Source of the DNA: CBDFGN01 sp965247065
Lineage (GTDB): Bacteria > Bacteroidota > Bacteroidia > Cytophagales > Cyclobacteriaceae
Assembly (NCBI GenBank): GCA_965247065.1
Contig: CBDFGN010000006.1
Coordinates: forward strand, 2,418,001 to 2,482,000
DNA: 64,000 nt
Reading direction: 5' to 3'
Made by a program: the position numbers and the translations under genes. This document shows, piece by piece, positions 45,831 to 53,777 of the stretch; position 1 is the first letter of the stretch, and every line of letters starts with the position of its first letter. The notes beneath the pieces are model-generated. The model was not told the origin of the DNA, did no database searches, and worked only from the letters and a program-made list of their open reading frames with translations.

Positions 45831-46922
45831 ATGAGGATTACATCACTCGGACAAATATTCTTTTTCTGTTTCAACGTGTGCTGTTCGCAAGAAGTTTCGT
45901 TTAGATCTGATCGGTGGATAATCGACGCCGATACCAGTGACTTAATGGAGCATTTAGGGCAAGAAAGTCTCTTCCTGAAGGGTGGAATTGCTTACCTAAA
46001 GGGCGTCGATCTTCTTAATGGCAGTTTGGAGTTTGACTTGGCAATGCCCTGGGAGCGAGGATTTATGGGCGCCGTTTGGCCTCTGCAGGATAATCAAAAC
46101 TACGAGGAGTTTTACCTTCGCCCTCATTAATCCGGAAATCCTGATGCGAATCAGTACACACCAGTGTTCAACGGATTGGCCGGCTGGCAATTATACCATG
46201 GCGAGGGATACGGCGCCGCTGTGACCTACCAATTCGATAAATGGAGCCACATTAAGATTATCATTTCCAATGGGATTGGTGAGGTTTACATTAATGACAT
46301 GGAAGCGCCAGCGATGGTAATCCATGAAATGAAAAGAGAAGTAGCGCAAGGTAAAATAGGAGTTGAAGCCGGAAATTTTGCTCCGGCCTATTTCGCAAAT
46401 TTTCAATTCGATGACTCTGCTACTGACCTGAAAGCCTCTTTCAAACAACCGGAAGACCCACCTGCGGGAACCATACGACAGTGGATGGTTTCCGAGGTAT
46501 TTGCCGAAGATCTTATTCAGGATCTAATTGAGTTCAAGCGGTCAGAGATGGATAGCTTGGCCTGGGTGGCTATGAAATCAGAATCAACGGGAATAACCAA
46601 CCTGGCTCGGATTTCAAAAATCGATAAAGCCAATAGGGTATTTGCCCGGATCTCCATTCAATCGGAAAGCGAGCAAATCAAAGGCCTTGAATTGGGTTAT
46701 AGCGACCGAGCGCGCGTCTGTCTCAATGAACGGTTGTGCTACAAAGGGAATAATGGCTATGGTAGTCGTGATTACCGGTACTTGGGAACTATAGGATATT
46801 TTGATGAGATCCAATTACCGCTCTTGGAGGGTGAGAATGTCCTTATGGTGGCTGTATCGGAAAGTTTTGGAGGTTGGGGAGTAATGGGGAGAATGGATCC
46901 AACAGGAATTGAGATAAAGTAA
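45831..46922 (+). pseudogene. exported LamG-like protein interrupted by one in-frame TAA
   Basis: An exported protein of about 363 codons. After a signal peptide (about 1-20) comes a concanavalin-like beta region: GSLEFDLAMPWERGFMGAVW, then the frame hits TAA at 46128-46130 after YLRPH, and resumes without shift as SGNPDANQYTPVFNGLAGWQ to FANFQFDD, in the manner of DUF1080/LamG domains. The C-terminal third (ARVCLNERLCYKGNNGYGSR, LLEGENVLMVAVSESFGGWG) looks like a small beta-sandwich. A Gln codon (CAA) would fit at the stop. Follows the similarly interrupted aminotransferase by 23 nt. Function unknown. Confidence 0.8.
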
Positions 46923-47004
46923 ACCAGCTGGTGAAGGACTGGCCAATTTAACCTGAATCTGAACTGATCTGTATTTGCGTCTGTTGTATTCTTTTACTTA
47001 CTTA

Positions 47005-48035
47005 ACGTGAGTTCGACAATAAGGAATGATTAAAGAGCGAGAAAGAGTTGACCGGTGTCCTGGTAGTTCAATTTGATTGAGGGCTTTTTTTCGCAAAAGT
47101 TGTAAGCGATTAAAGCCGAGAAAAGGTTGGTAAGGAAATTAGTTGGGCTCCTGTGCCTGGAGTGTTCAATCTGGAAGATGTTTTTAAGTTGATCAATGAT
47201 AGTCTCACAAATAGCCCTTTTACGGAGCATTATAGCATCCATGATGGGGGTTAAGGATGAGGACTTCATATTGCGTTTGAGTTTGGTTATCAGATGGACT
47301 CCGCGGAAGAACAGATTTTTAAAAAGTTCCTTACTGATGTAGCCTTTATCACCAAAGAGCTTTCCGAATAATTTCTTAATAAACCGTTCAATTTTAAGAG
47401 GCTTTCTGTCATCCACATTGCCCGGTGTGAGCATAAAATCGATGATTTCACCCGTATCAGCAGTGATAAGATGGAGCTTAAACCCGTAGAACCATCCGAT
47501 GGAACAATAGCCTCTTTTAGCTAACCCTTCAAATACTTTATGGTTATGGATCCGTCTGTTATGACAGACCCTTAACGGAGTGCTGTCTATAAAACTTATA
47601 CCTGTACACTGTCCAGTCCCTTGTGTTTTCAGATAAATAGCCATTGGCAGAAGACTTCCACTACAAAGTTCTACCATTCGGTTATAGCTTACCACATCAG
47701 GAAAGAAGGAGCGCAAGTGGCCACAAACGTATGTGTTGTAAAAGGTCTTGAAATTTCGATATCCTGAGATCTGGAACAAGACCTGTATAGTCATTACTTC
47801 GGATAAAGAAAGCTTACCAGGTTTGTTGCGCTTTTTACTTCCCAGCAATCTTTTTTCCAATTTTGGGACAAAATCCAGACAAAAATCGTCAATGGAACAA
47901 AAAATTTCAGTAATTTTAGTAGCAGTTAACATAGGTAGAAATATTAGTTATTTTGTTGATTGTCAATGACTTAATATACTAATTTTCTGCCTTTTTTCTA
48001 TCAATAAACTACTCTATTTTATATCGAACTCACGT
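47005..48035 (-). mobile_element. IS982-family insertion sequence
   Basis: A complete element of about 1.03 kb. The ends are ACGTGAGTTCGA at 47005-47016 and its exact inverse at 48024-48035. The flanks carry the direct repeat TACTTA at 46999-47004 and 48036-48041, taken as the target duplication; the inverted repeat could be read one or two bases longer, which would blur the duplication. It contains one transposase gene, apparently intact. Removing the element rejoins a palindrome upstream of the tetR gene (arms TTTACTTAC and GTAAGTAAA around TTA). Confidence 0.92.
47030..47932 (-). CDS. IS982-family transposase
   Basis: A DDE transposase of 300 residues, full length for IS982. Catalytic residues are likely the Asp of GISFIDSTPLRVCHN near 120, the Asp of FGKLFGDKGYISKELF near 195 and the Glu of CETIIDQLKNIFQIEHSRH near 258. 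The intervening RGYCSIGWFYGFKLHLITA is a family signature. There is no frameshift or internal stop, so the element may still be active. Confidence 0.95.
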   Translation of the reverse strand: MLTATKITEIFCSIDDFCLDFVPKLEKRLLGSKKRNKPGKLSLSEVMTIQVLFQISGYRNFKTFYNTYVCGHLRSFFPDVVSYNRMVELCSGSLLPMAIYLKTQGTGQCTGISFIDSTPLRVCHNRRIHNHKVFEGLAKRGYCSIGWFYGFKLHLITADTGEIIDFMLTPGNVDDRKPLKIERFIKKLFGKLFGDKGYISKELFKNLFFRGVHLITKLKRNMKSSSLTPIMDAIMLRKRAICETIIDQLKNIFQIEHSRHRSPTNFLTNLFSALIAYNFCEKKPSIKLNYQDTGQLFLAL

Positions 48036-48041
48036 TACTTA

Positions 48042-48059
48042 GTAAGTAAACCGGTCTAA
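48042..48059. promoter_or_regulatory. TetR operator abutting the tetR start
   Basis: TAAGTAAACCGGTCTAA at 48043-48059 ends at the base before the tetR ATG (48060). Its core TAAACCGGTCTA is palindromic except for one position (ideal TAGACCGGTCTA), the form of many TetR/AcrR sites, NemR-like ones included. Nearly the same sequence stands before the first AhpD-like gene. The neighbouring half GTAAGTAAA belongs to a larger palindrome broken by the IS982 insertion. Confidence 0.7.
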
Positions 48060-48638
48060 ATGCCAAAATACGATAAAGAACAGATCATTGATAAGGGCAT
48101 CGAATTGATGCGCAAGAATGGCTACAACGGCACTGGAGTGCAGCACGTGTTGAAGGCTTGCGGCATTCCCAAGGGGTCATTCTACAACTTTTTTGAAAGC
48201 AAACAGGATTTTGCACTACAGGCAATAGAGAAATATGCAAATCAAAATATAGCCGATTTAGAAAAAATTATTGAGAGTAATAAAATGGGCCCCACCCAGC
48301 AGCTGAACAAGTTCTTTAATGACCTGGCTCAATTTTACAAAAGTCGCGGATTCAAGATGACCTGTCTGATGAGCATTATAAGCTTTGAAATGGGATCTAG
48401 CGACCGGAAAATCAGTCAAAAAATCAAAGAAAAGTTTGGCAAGATCAAGAAACTGATTGCCCGTGCCTTGAAGAAGGGTCAGGATCGAAATGAATTTCGT
48501 AAAGACATAGGGTCCGCTGCTCTGGCAGATTACCTAATTGACAGTTTTAACGGTGCTTTGATCACCATGAAGTATGAACAGTCTGATCGGGCGATTCGTC
48601 AGTTTTTGAAGATCAACCTGAGATTCATACGAATTTAA
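48060..48638 (+). CDS. TetR/AcrR family regulator, NemR-like
   Basis: A 192-residue TetR repressor. The helix-turn-helix spans about residues 10-50, GYNGTGVQHVLKACGIPKGS followed by FYNFFESKQDFALQAIEKY, very like E. coli NemR and related electrophile/redox sensors. In the ligand domain, FKMTCLMSIISFEM places Cys102 where NemR has its sensing Cys in SGCL. The start has no Shine-Dalgarno and follows the operator at once, so a leaderless transcript or very short leader is likely. The IS982 end is 24 bp upstream, so expression may now depend on the element. The probable targets are itself and the two following genes. Confidence 0.9.
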   Translation: MPKYDKEQIIDKGIELMRKNGYNGTGVQHVLKACGIPKGSFYNFFESKQDFALQAIEKYANQNIADLEKIIESNKMGPTQQLNKFFNDLAQFYKSRGFKMTCLMSIISFEMGSSDRKISQKIKEKFGKIKKLIARALKKGQDRNEFRKDIGSAALADYLIDSFNGALITMKYEQSDRAIRQFLKINLRFIRI

Positions 48639-48654
48639 AAAATTTTCAATCTGA

Positions 48655-48671
48655 TAAATAAACCGGTCTAA
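48655..48671. promoter_or_regulatory. second TetR operator, before the AhpD-like gene pair
   Basis: TAAATAAACCGGTCTAA differs at one base from the 17-nt sequence before tetR (TAAGTAAACCGGTCTAA). It lies 15 nt before the ATG of the first AhpD-like gene and 16 nt after the tetR stop. Two near-identical palindromic sites in such places argue that the TetR protein represses both genes. No other copies were noticed in the window. Confidence 0.7.
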
Positions 48672-48686
48672 TCAAACAACAAACAT

Positions 48687-49316
48687 ATGGCACAATTACC
48701 CTACATCGAGCCTGAAGAGGCCGATCCCGTAACCAAAGAGGTTTATGACAAAACCGTAGCCCGATTTGAAATGGTCCTAAACATTTTTAAGATCACAGGT
48801 AATGCTCCTGAAATTGCCGAGAAGATGTGGGAGATATTCTTCGACATTTTGCAAGATGGCCAGATTCCCTGGTACTCTAAAGAATTGCTGATCCTCAAGT
48901 CAACCAAAATGGGCGACTGCCTTTACTGTGTAACCCAGCATGAGGTCGTGAGCTCCAGACTAGGAGTGACCAAAGAAAAGCAGGAAGATATAGTTGGCGT
49001 TGCATACCGGTCAAGCTCCCATTACAATCCTGAGGAAGTGGCAATTCTGGATTTATGCTCGCATGTAGTCCTGGATCCTGAGCAGATTCCACTCGAGGTT
49101 TGGGAAAACGTGAAGAAATACTATAGCGACGGTCAAATTGTAGAGATTGTAGCTACGATTGGGGCCTATCTCCAAGTCAGCAAATTCGGGGATGCCATGG
49201 GGGTGGAACTGGAATCGGTCTGGCACGGGCACGAGCCAGTCCTGTTCGGCGTGGAGCCACCTAAATCCAAGGCGGCCCAAAAGCATCTTGATCACTTTCT
49301 AAGTCAATCCAACTAA
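48687..49316 (+). CDS. AhpD-like carboxymuconolactone decarboxylase family protein with catalytic CxxC
   Basis: A 209-residue helical CMD/AhpD-fold protein. The thiol peroxidase motif is complete: Glu66 in SKELLIL, Cys78 and Cys81 in GDCLYCVTQH and His85, matching the E-x11-C-x2-C-x3-H spacing of AhpD. It may reduce peroxides or act on a thiol adduct. The putative TetR operator lies in its leader, and a paralogue follows 12 nt later. The C-terminus (VEPPKSKAAQKHLDHFL) is longer than in the paralogue. The exact substrate is unknown; a defence role against reactive electrophiles or peroxides is inferred from motif and regulator type. Confidence 0.9.
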   Translation: MAQLPYIEPEEADPVTKEVYDKTVARFEMVLNIFKITGNAPEIAEKMWEIFFDILQDGQIPWYSKELLILKSTKMGDCLYCVTQHEVVSSRLGVTKEKQEDIVGVAYRSSSHYNPEEVAILDLCSHVVLDPEQIPLEVWENVKKYYSDGQIVEIVATIGAYLQVSKFGDAMGVELESVWHGHEPVLFGVEPPKSKAAQKHLDHFLSQSN

Positions 49317-49328
49317 AATCTTCAAAAC

Positions 49329-49889
49329 ATGCCTGTTGTAGAAATTTTAGATCGCGACCAAATCGACCCGGTAGTATCAGCTGTATTTGAAGCCGCTGAG
49401 AAATATTTTGGGCAAGTCCCAAATCTGGTGAGGGCGCTGGCCAGCAATCCCGCTTTGTGTACCTCCATAACCAATTTCATGATCCAATCCTTGGGCGAGG
49501 GCCGGATCAACTGGGCTTTCAAGGAGCTAATTATTCTTAAGACCCTCAGGGCCATGAAAAGCTATTATAGTTATGGCGCCCACGAAACCTTGGCACAGGA
49601 ACTAGGGGTTTCTTCGGAAAAAATAGGAGATATCAGTAACTCCACATGGAAAACCAGTCCTCATTTTAATGAGGGTGAGAAAACCGTTTTCGAATTAGTG
49701 GAGCAGATTGCAGAAGACGCCAATAACGTTGGCGATGATCTGTGGGAACGCCTCCGAAGTAACTGGGATCATGGGCAGCTACTAGAAATTAACGCCATCA
49801 TTACGACCTTTTTGATGATTGGTCGAGTGGGCGATTCGTTGGGCGTATCAGATCCCGTACTCTTTACTAAAGTCCCGGTAACCGTCTAG
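49329..49889 (+). CDS. AhpD-like paralogue with both catalytic cysteines replaced by serine
   Basis: A 186-residue paralogue of the preceding protein (shared layout: EAAEKYFGQVPNLVRALASN, FKELIILKTLRAMKS, LWERLRSNWDHGQLLEINAI). At the same residue numbers it has Glu66 and His85 but Ser78 and Ser81 (KSYYSYGAH) in place of the redox pair. It thus cannot use the AhpD thiol mechanism; it could be a binding or structural partner, perhaps in a hetero-oligomer, or a CMD-type isomerase/decarboxylase. It is 12 nt after its partner and is followed by a terminator, so the operon ends here. Confidence 0.9.
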   Translation: MPVVEILDRDQIDPVVSAVFEAAEKYFGQVPNLVRALASNPALCTSITNFMIQSLGEGRINWAFKELIILKTLRAMKSYYSYGAHETLAQELGVSSEKIGDISNSTWKTSPHFNEGEKTVFELVEQIAEDANNVGDDLWERLRSNWDHGQLLEINAIITTFLMIGRVGDSLGVSDPVLFTKVPVTV

Positions 49890-49913
49890 CTTAGGTTTGG
49901 ACACACCACAAAT

Positions 49914-49953
49914 AAACCCTCTCTGGCATAGCCGGAGGGGGTTTCGTTTTTTT
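49914..49953 (+). terminator. intrinsic terminator of the tetR-ahpD-like operon
   Basis: AAACCCTC pairs with GAGGGGGTTT around a short loop (the middle TGGC/GCCG also pairs), and TTTCG then eight T residues follow. It starts about 24 nt after the stop of the second AhpD-like gene. The converging minus-strand gene ends at 49992, and the stem has an A-tract on neither side, so it is mainly a plus-strand terminator. Confidence 0.8.
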
Positions 49954-49991
49954 TCACCATGGCCCTAACGGTGACAGGAATGTCCATTGCA

Positions 49992-50443
49992 TTATTCCCG
50001 AAGAACCGTGATATTGCCCGTAGTGACGATGTTGCTTTGATTTCCTGCCCGGTCGGTGACCTGCACCGTGTATTGCACACTCTCCGATTCGGAATCTATG
50101 TCAAGTAGGGCAACTCCGTCCAGTTCGATCGGTAATTCACCAGTAATCGCAATTTCAGATCCCGAGGGGGCCAACTCGGGAATTCTGAATTTAAAACCGA
50201 CCTGGTTACGACTGTCTGTAACCACCAGATTCTTCACGTCCGGGTCGTTCTCTCCCAGGCTCCATTGCCATCAACATACTTGATTCGAATCACCACTCTC
50301 TCCTGGTAGGCAATCACTTCTGGCGGAGATATGCTGAGAAACTCAATCTCCGGCGTGTTTGACAATTCCAGGGCCTCATCCGTGCAAGCGAACTGGCCAG
50401 CGACTATCATTAGTAACAGAAGAAATGGAAGAGTCCTGCTCAT
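49992..50443 (-). pseudogene. small lipoprotein gene with a one-base frameshift
   Basis: Reads as one protein of about 150 residues if a base is restored near 50268. The first part (from ATG 50443) has a signal peptide with lipobox GQFAC at about 16-20 and continues EFLSISPPEVIAYQERVVIR to KYVDGNG, then the frame ends at once in ERTTRT. The second part, in another frame, runs SLGENDPDVKNLVVTDSRNQ to the end TTGNITVLRE. The DGNG(D)LGENDPD passage would be normal for an Ig/cadherin-like domain. Last gene of the DUF1501 cluster; its start overlaps the preceding stop (ATGA). A sequencing error is quite possible. Confidence 0.8.
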
Positions 50444-51366
50444 GGAATAATGAAGCTAAAGAATGTCTTGTAAGCTCTGGGAAGTTCATCGCTGGGAAAT
50501 TCGGTATCCTCTAACTGGCTCCCGTCATTAGCATAGATGCGAAAAAAATAAACCTGGTTGGTGAGGAAATTACCAGTATTAATAGCTGCTATCCAAAATT
50601 CACCGAATTGCTCGAAATCAAAATATTCAGCATTAATTGTGATAGCGGAGGAGAAATCTTGGGGCCTGGTAGAGATCTCAATACGATTGTTGGTTAATTC
50701 CGAGATCGGGGTTTTGTCATCTACCAGGCCAACCACCAGGTTTACGTTTTCATTTCGGGGAAGGGCAAATGGGCTGAACTCACTGGTCCTATTTTCAGAA
50801 TAAACGCTGTCCAGGGCCTCATCAATAGCCACAAAAAATAAGATTCTTACTGATGTATTGGGCAATTCCGGATTGTTGCCAAAAATGTCTGGCGCTCCGT
50901 TCTGAATCCATTGCCGTATCCGCTCCAACAGCTCATCATCCAGGGGAACTCCAATATTGTCCTGAGGCATTCTATCGTCTTGATTAACAAAACAACAATT
51001 GGTCAGGCGCTCGATTAACACCGACTCTTCAGGGGCAAAAGGTACCACCCGATACCTAAATTCATTCTCAGCATTATTTTTGATAATCGGATGGTAGACC
51101 AAAGTACTGTACGTGCTTTGCACGGTCCTGAAGTCGGGCTCAAAGTGCCCATCATGGCACCCGGGCAAAGCGCATCGTGCCTGAAAAATATCCCGATGTA
51201 AACTGGTGATAATAAACGGATCCAACTCCTCCCCTTCCGGCCCATCAGAGCCATAATCAACCTCGTCATACGGATTGTCAAACACTAAATCCTCCGAGCA
51301 ACTCACGGCGAGAATTGTGAGGAACAGAAGGCCGCAGGCCCCTAATATGATCGTTCCAAAATTCAT
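50440..51366 (-). CDS. lipoprotein with a Cx4CH (cytochrome c-like) motif
   Basis: A 308-residue lipoprotein; lipobox LAVSC at about residue 23. Residues about 55-150 resemble the cytochrome c-like domain found with DUF1501-type proteins in other phyla: FQARCALPGCHDGHFEPDF has Cys-x4-Cys-His in place of CxxCH, and after it YHPIIKNNAENEFRYRVVPF, CCFVNQDDRMPQDN (possible Met ligand) and ERIRQWIQNGAPDIFGN follow. Whether heme is bound is not certain. The C-terminal half is beta-rich, Ig-like. I chose the ATG at 51366 (a TTG is one codon upstream); it overlaps the DUF1501 stop (TGATG). Confidence 0.8.
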   Translation of the reverse strand: MNFGTIILGACGLLFLTILAVSCSEDLVFDNPYDEVDYGSDGPEGEELDPFIITSLHRDIFQARCALPGCHDGHFEPDFRTVQSTYSTLVYHPIIKNNAENEFRYRVVPFAPEESVLIERLTNCCFVNQDDRMPQDNIGVPLDDELLERIRQWIQNGAPDIFGNNPELPNTSVRILFFVAIDEALDSVYSENRTSEFSPFALPRNENVNLVVGLVDDKTPISELTNNRIEISTRPQDFSSAITINAEYFDFEQFGEFWIAAINTGNFLTNQVYFFRIYANDGSQLEDTEFPSDELPRAYKTFFSFIIP

Positions 51367-52670
51367 CAAACAAAGGCCTCTTCAAGGACCCGACCTTGCA
51401 ACATACCAACAGGAATTTCCAGGTCGAAACCCAGAATGTTTGCAATGGTCGGAAGCAGATCGATGCTATCACCAGACAACTGACTGATCACATTATCCTG
51501 GTTTACCACGCCGCCGGGTCCAGCGACCAGGCAAAATATCTGGCGAGCCATATCGGTATTAGTATGGTCAATGGCGAACCTGCCATTCTGATCAATGACC
51601 GTATTGGCTTCTAAATTCCGCCCATGCTCAGGGGCAGCGATAAGAATAGTGTCATCGCTCATCCCTGGATTGCTTTGAATGTAATCCCACAGGTGTCCCA
51701 GTGCATAGTCAGCCAACCGCAAGTTATTTGCGTACAGCGAGAAGTTATTATGACAAACATCCACATTCTGCATATTCACTACGGTGAGCTCTGGCTGAAA
51801 TTCCTCTAATACCTTTTCAGCGTAAAAAATGTTCATCATGTCGCCATTCATGAATCCTGCAGGGATATCCCACGGATTATTGTGCTCTCCCACAACCGCC
51901 TCCTGAAACATTCGATTAATAAAAGCCTGGATCTTAAGAATACCATCCTCTTCGTTGATCACGCCAGCGTCCCCGGCCTGAAATTGAGTAGCAAAATTAT
52001 CATCTGCGAATTGTCGAAACATGCTGGCCCGTTCCAGTTCTGTCGCGCTAAATTGCTTTGGGTTTCCCAATGCTCCATACCCCTGTCCCGAGATCAGGGC
52101 AGTGGGCTGAATGAAATTAGCTCCAAACTGGGCACCATAGCCGGAATAATTGCTGAAATTCAACGCAGGATAGGGGCCCAGAGAATCGGATACCCACCAG
52201 GCATTAAGAGCCGATTTTGCAGGGCTACTATGTTTTCGATAGTATTCAAATACGGTAGGGAACTCGGGTCTGAGCCGAATATTTACATCCGCGCTGGTGT
52301 ACACTCCGGTCAGGGCGGTAGCGTGCGCATTGTAATGACCGGTAGGACCGGATGTATAGCGAAACTCTTTGAACAGAGTCCCAAACGAGGAAAGTGGTGA
52401 CGGAAAGGCTTCGGGCAACGCGGTGATGCTTCCCAGTATGTCCTGACTGACCGGTTCCGTCCCGGGAATCATATTGGGCATCAGGTTTCCTTCTGATTTC
52501 TGCATAGACTCTAAATTGCGAACTCCACCGGCGAAGAGGCAGAATACCACGTGATTCACCTTGCGCGCGCCTGTCTGAGCGAACAATCTTCCCGAGGGTA
52601 GAATGTAGGGAGCGGAAAACGCACCGAGGGTACTCATTCCTGCCTTCTGTATAAAACTCCTTCTTTTCAT
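51366..52670 (-). CDS. DUF1501 exported protein (alkaline phosphatase-fold)
   Basis: A 434-residue protein beginning MKRRSFIQKAGMSTLGAFSA, a twin-arginine-like signal, so it is probably exported folded by Tat. The rest fits DUF1501, a sulfatase/alkaline phosphatase-fold family: HVVFCLFAGGVRNLESM near 41, GHYNAHATALTGVY near 128, LTVVNMQNVDVCHNNFSLY near 290 and ILIAAPEHGRNLEANTV near 340. Activity is unknown, though in other phyla the family is paired with cytochrome-like DUF1553/DUF1800 proteins. It is the middle gene of the cluster; an IS1595 element lies 120 bp upstream and separates it from its likely operon mates. Confidence 0.87.
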   Translation of the reverse strand: MKRRSFIQKAGMSTLGAFSAPYILPSGRLFAQTGARKVNHVVFCLFAGGVRNLESMQKSEGNLMPNMIPGTEPVSQDILGSITALPEAFPSPLSSFGTLFKEFRYTSGPTGHYNAHATALTGVYTSADVNIRLRPEFPTVFEYYRKHSSPAKSALNAWWVSDSLGPYPALNFSNYSGYGAQFGANFIQPTALISGQGYGALGNPKQFSATELERASMFRQFADDNFATQFQAGDAGVINEEDGILKIQAFINRMFQEAVVGEHNNPWDIPAGFMNGDMMNIFYAEKVLEEFQPELTVVNMQNVDVCHNNFSLYANNLRLADYALGHLWDYIQSNPGMSDDTILIAAPEHGRNLEANTVIDQNGRFAIDHTNTDMARQIFCLVAGPGGVVNQDNVISQLSGDSIDLLPTIANILGFDLEIPVGMLQGRVLEEAFV

Positions 52671-52790
52671 GGTTTAGAAAATCAATGTTTCAGTGAACTG
52701 AAGAATTTACTTCCTGCTTAACCGGAGACTCCCGACTATCACTTTGAGAAAGGGGTTCGGCTTTATGATTCTTAATTGTCATTTAGAAAT

Positions 52791-53775
52791 CTGCTAGTCC
52801 GTAAAGATACCCAATTGACATAAGCTGTCAGAGGGCTTGGCGACCTTGTTGAAAAAAACATAGCCATGAACCTTGTAGAATTTATTAAACGGTTTCCCAA
52901 TGAACAGATGTGCCGTGATCATTTTCGCGAGTATCGGATCAGGAAAGGGATTATCTGCAAGAAATGCAGTCACCCTTCGCATTATTGGCTTTCCGGAAAA
53001 GAGCAGTTTCAGTGCAAGCAATGCGGTTTTAGGACTACCCTTCGAAGCGGTACTGTACTGCAGAGCAGCAAACTTCCATTTTGGTATTGGTACATAGCCT
53101 TTCACCTGATGAGCTCCACTAAGAAAGGGTTTTCTGCCCATGAAGTCAGAAGACAACTGGGCCACAAACGCTATGAGCCGATTTGGTTGATGATGCGCAA
53201 AATACGAGCAGCCATGGGAAAGGCCGATGGGACTCAAACACTTGCCGGGATGGTAGAACTGGACGATGCCTATTTCGCCACCGGTACGTCCAAACGGGTT
53301 AAGAAAAGGCTTAAACGGGGCAAAGGAAGCCAAAAGAAATCAAAAGTAACTGTAATGGCGGAATCCTTTCCATTGGAAATCGACGGACGCACAGAGCATT
53401 TCTGTGGGCAGTTCAAGATGAAGGCTCACCGTTCAGAAAGCAAGGAGGCGATTCAGCAGGTCGTCAGCCAAGCCATTGATCCTGCCAGCGTTTTGTTCAC
53501 TGATCAATCCACCGGTTATGTGGATTTGAAAAGCCTGGTAGATGTTCACGTGAGTTTTAAATCCTCCTGGGAGGGTGCCGATGAACTCAAATGGGTACAC
53601 ATAGCCATTGCAAATGCAAAGCGGACCCTGCTGGGCATTTATCATGTTATCAAAGAAAAGTACCTTCAGTACTATTTGGATGAGTTCTGTTATAAGCTCA
53701 ATCGAAGGTATTCAACCAATCTGTTTGATAATCTTGTCTTTAGCTCAGTTTAGTGGTACGATTGCGGACTAGCAT
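52791..53775 (+). mobile_element. IS1595-family insertion sequence with target duplication
   Basis: A 985-bp element. The ends match inward: TGCTAGTCCG at 52792-52801 and its inverse at 53765-53774, with further scattered matches for about 22 bp. The direct repeat ATTTAGAAAT stands on both sides (52781-52790 and 53776-53785), a target duplication. The right copy includes the stop codon of the neighbouring lipoprotein gene (TAA, 53778-53780), so that gene is still complete. Confidence 0.93.
52866..53753 (+). CDS. IS1595-family (ISXO2-like) transposase
   Basis: A 295-residue transposase, intact. The N-terminus is a zinc ribbon with ICKKCSHPSHY and FQCKQCGFRTTLRSGTVLQ (four Cys); the catalytic domain has AGMVELDDAYFATG near 125, VLFTDQSTGYVDL near 207, and WVHIAIANAKRTLLGIYHVI near 240 with the His/Asn/Lys region. 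It is the only gene in the element, on the strand opposite to the cluster it interrupts. Confidence 0.95.
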   Translation: MNLVEFIKRFPNEQMCRDHFREYRIRKGIICKKCSHPSHYWLSGKEQFQCKQCGFRTTLRSGTVLQSSKLPFWYWYIAFHLMSSTKKGFSAHEVRRQLGHKRYEPIWLMMRKIRAAMGKADGTQTLAGMVELDDAYFATGTSKRVKKRLKRGKGSQKKSKVTVMAESFPLEIDGRTEHFCGQFKMKAHRSESKEAIQQVVSQAIDPASVLFTDQSTGYVDLKSLVDVHVSFKSSWEGADELKWVHIAIANAKRTLLGIYHVIKEKYLQYYLDEFCYKLNRRYSTNLFDNLVFSSV

Positions 53776-53777
53776 AT

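Noticed and set aside
45481..46130. Recoding of TAG and TAA as glutamine
   Set aside because: TAA and TAG terminate many intact genes in the window at the expected places, so general recoding is excluded; point mutations or errors are simpler.
49886..50080. Minus-strand frame over the terminator and the end of the small lipoprotein
   Set aside because: It crosses an intrinsic terminator and overlaps the second half of the frameshifted lipoprotein, which is the better-supported frame.
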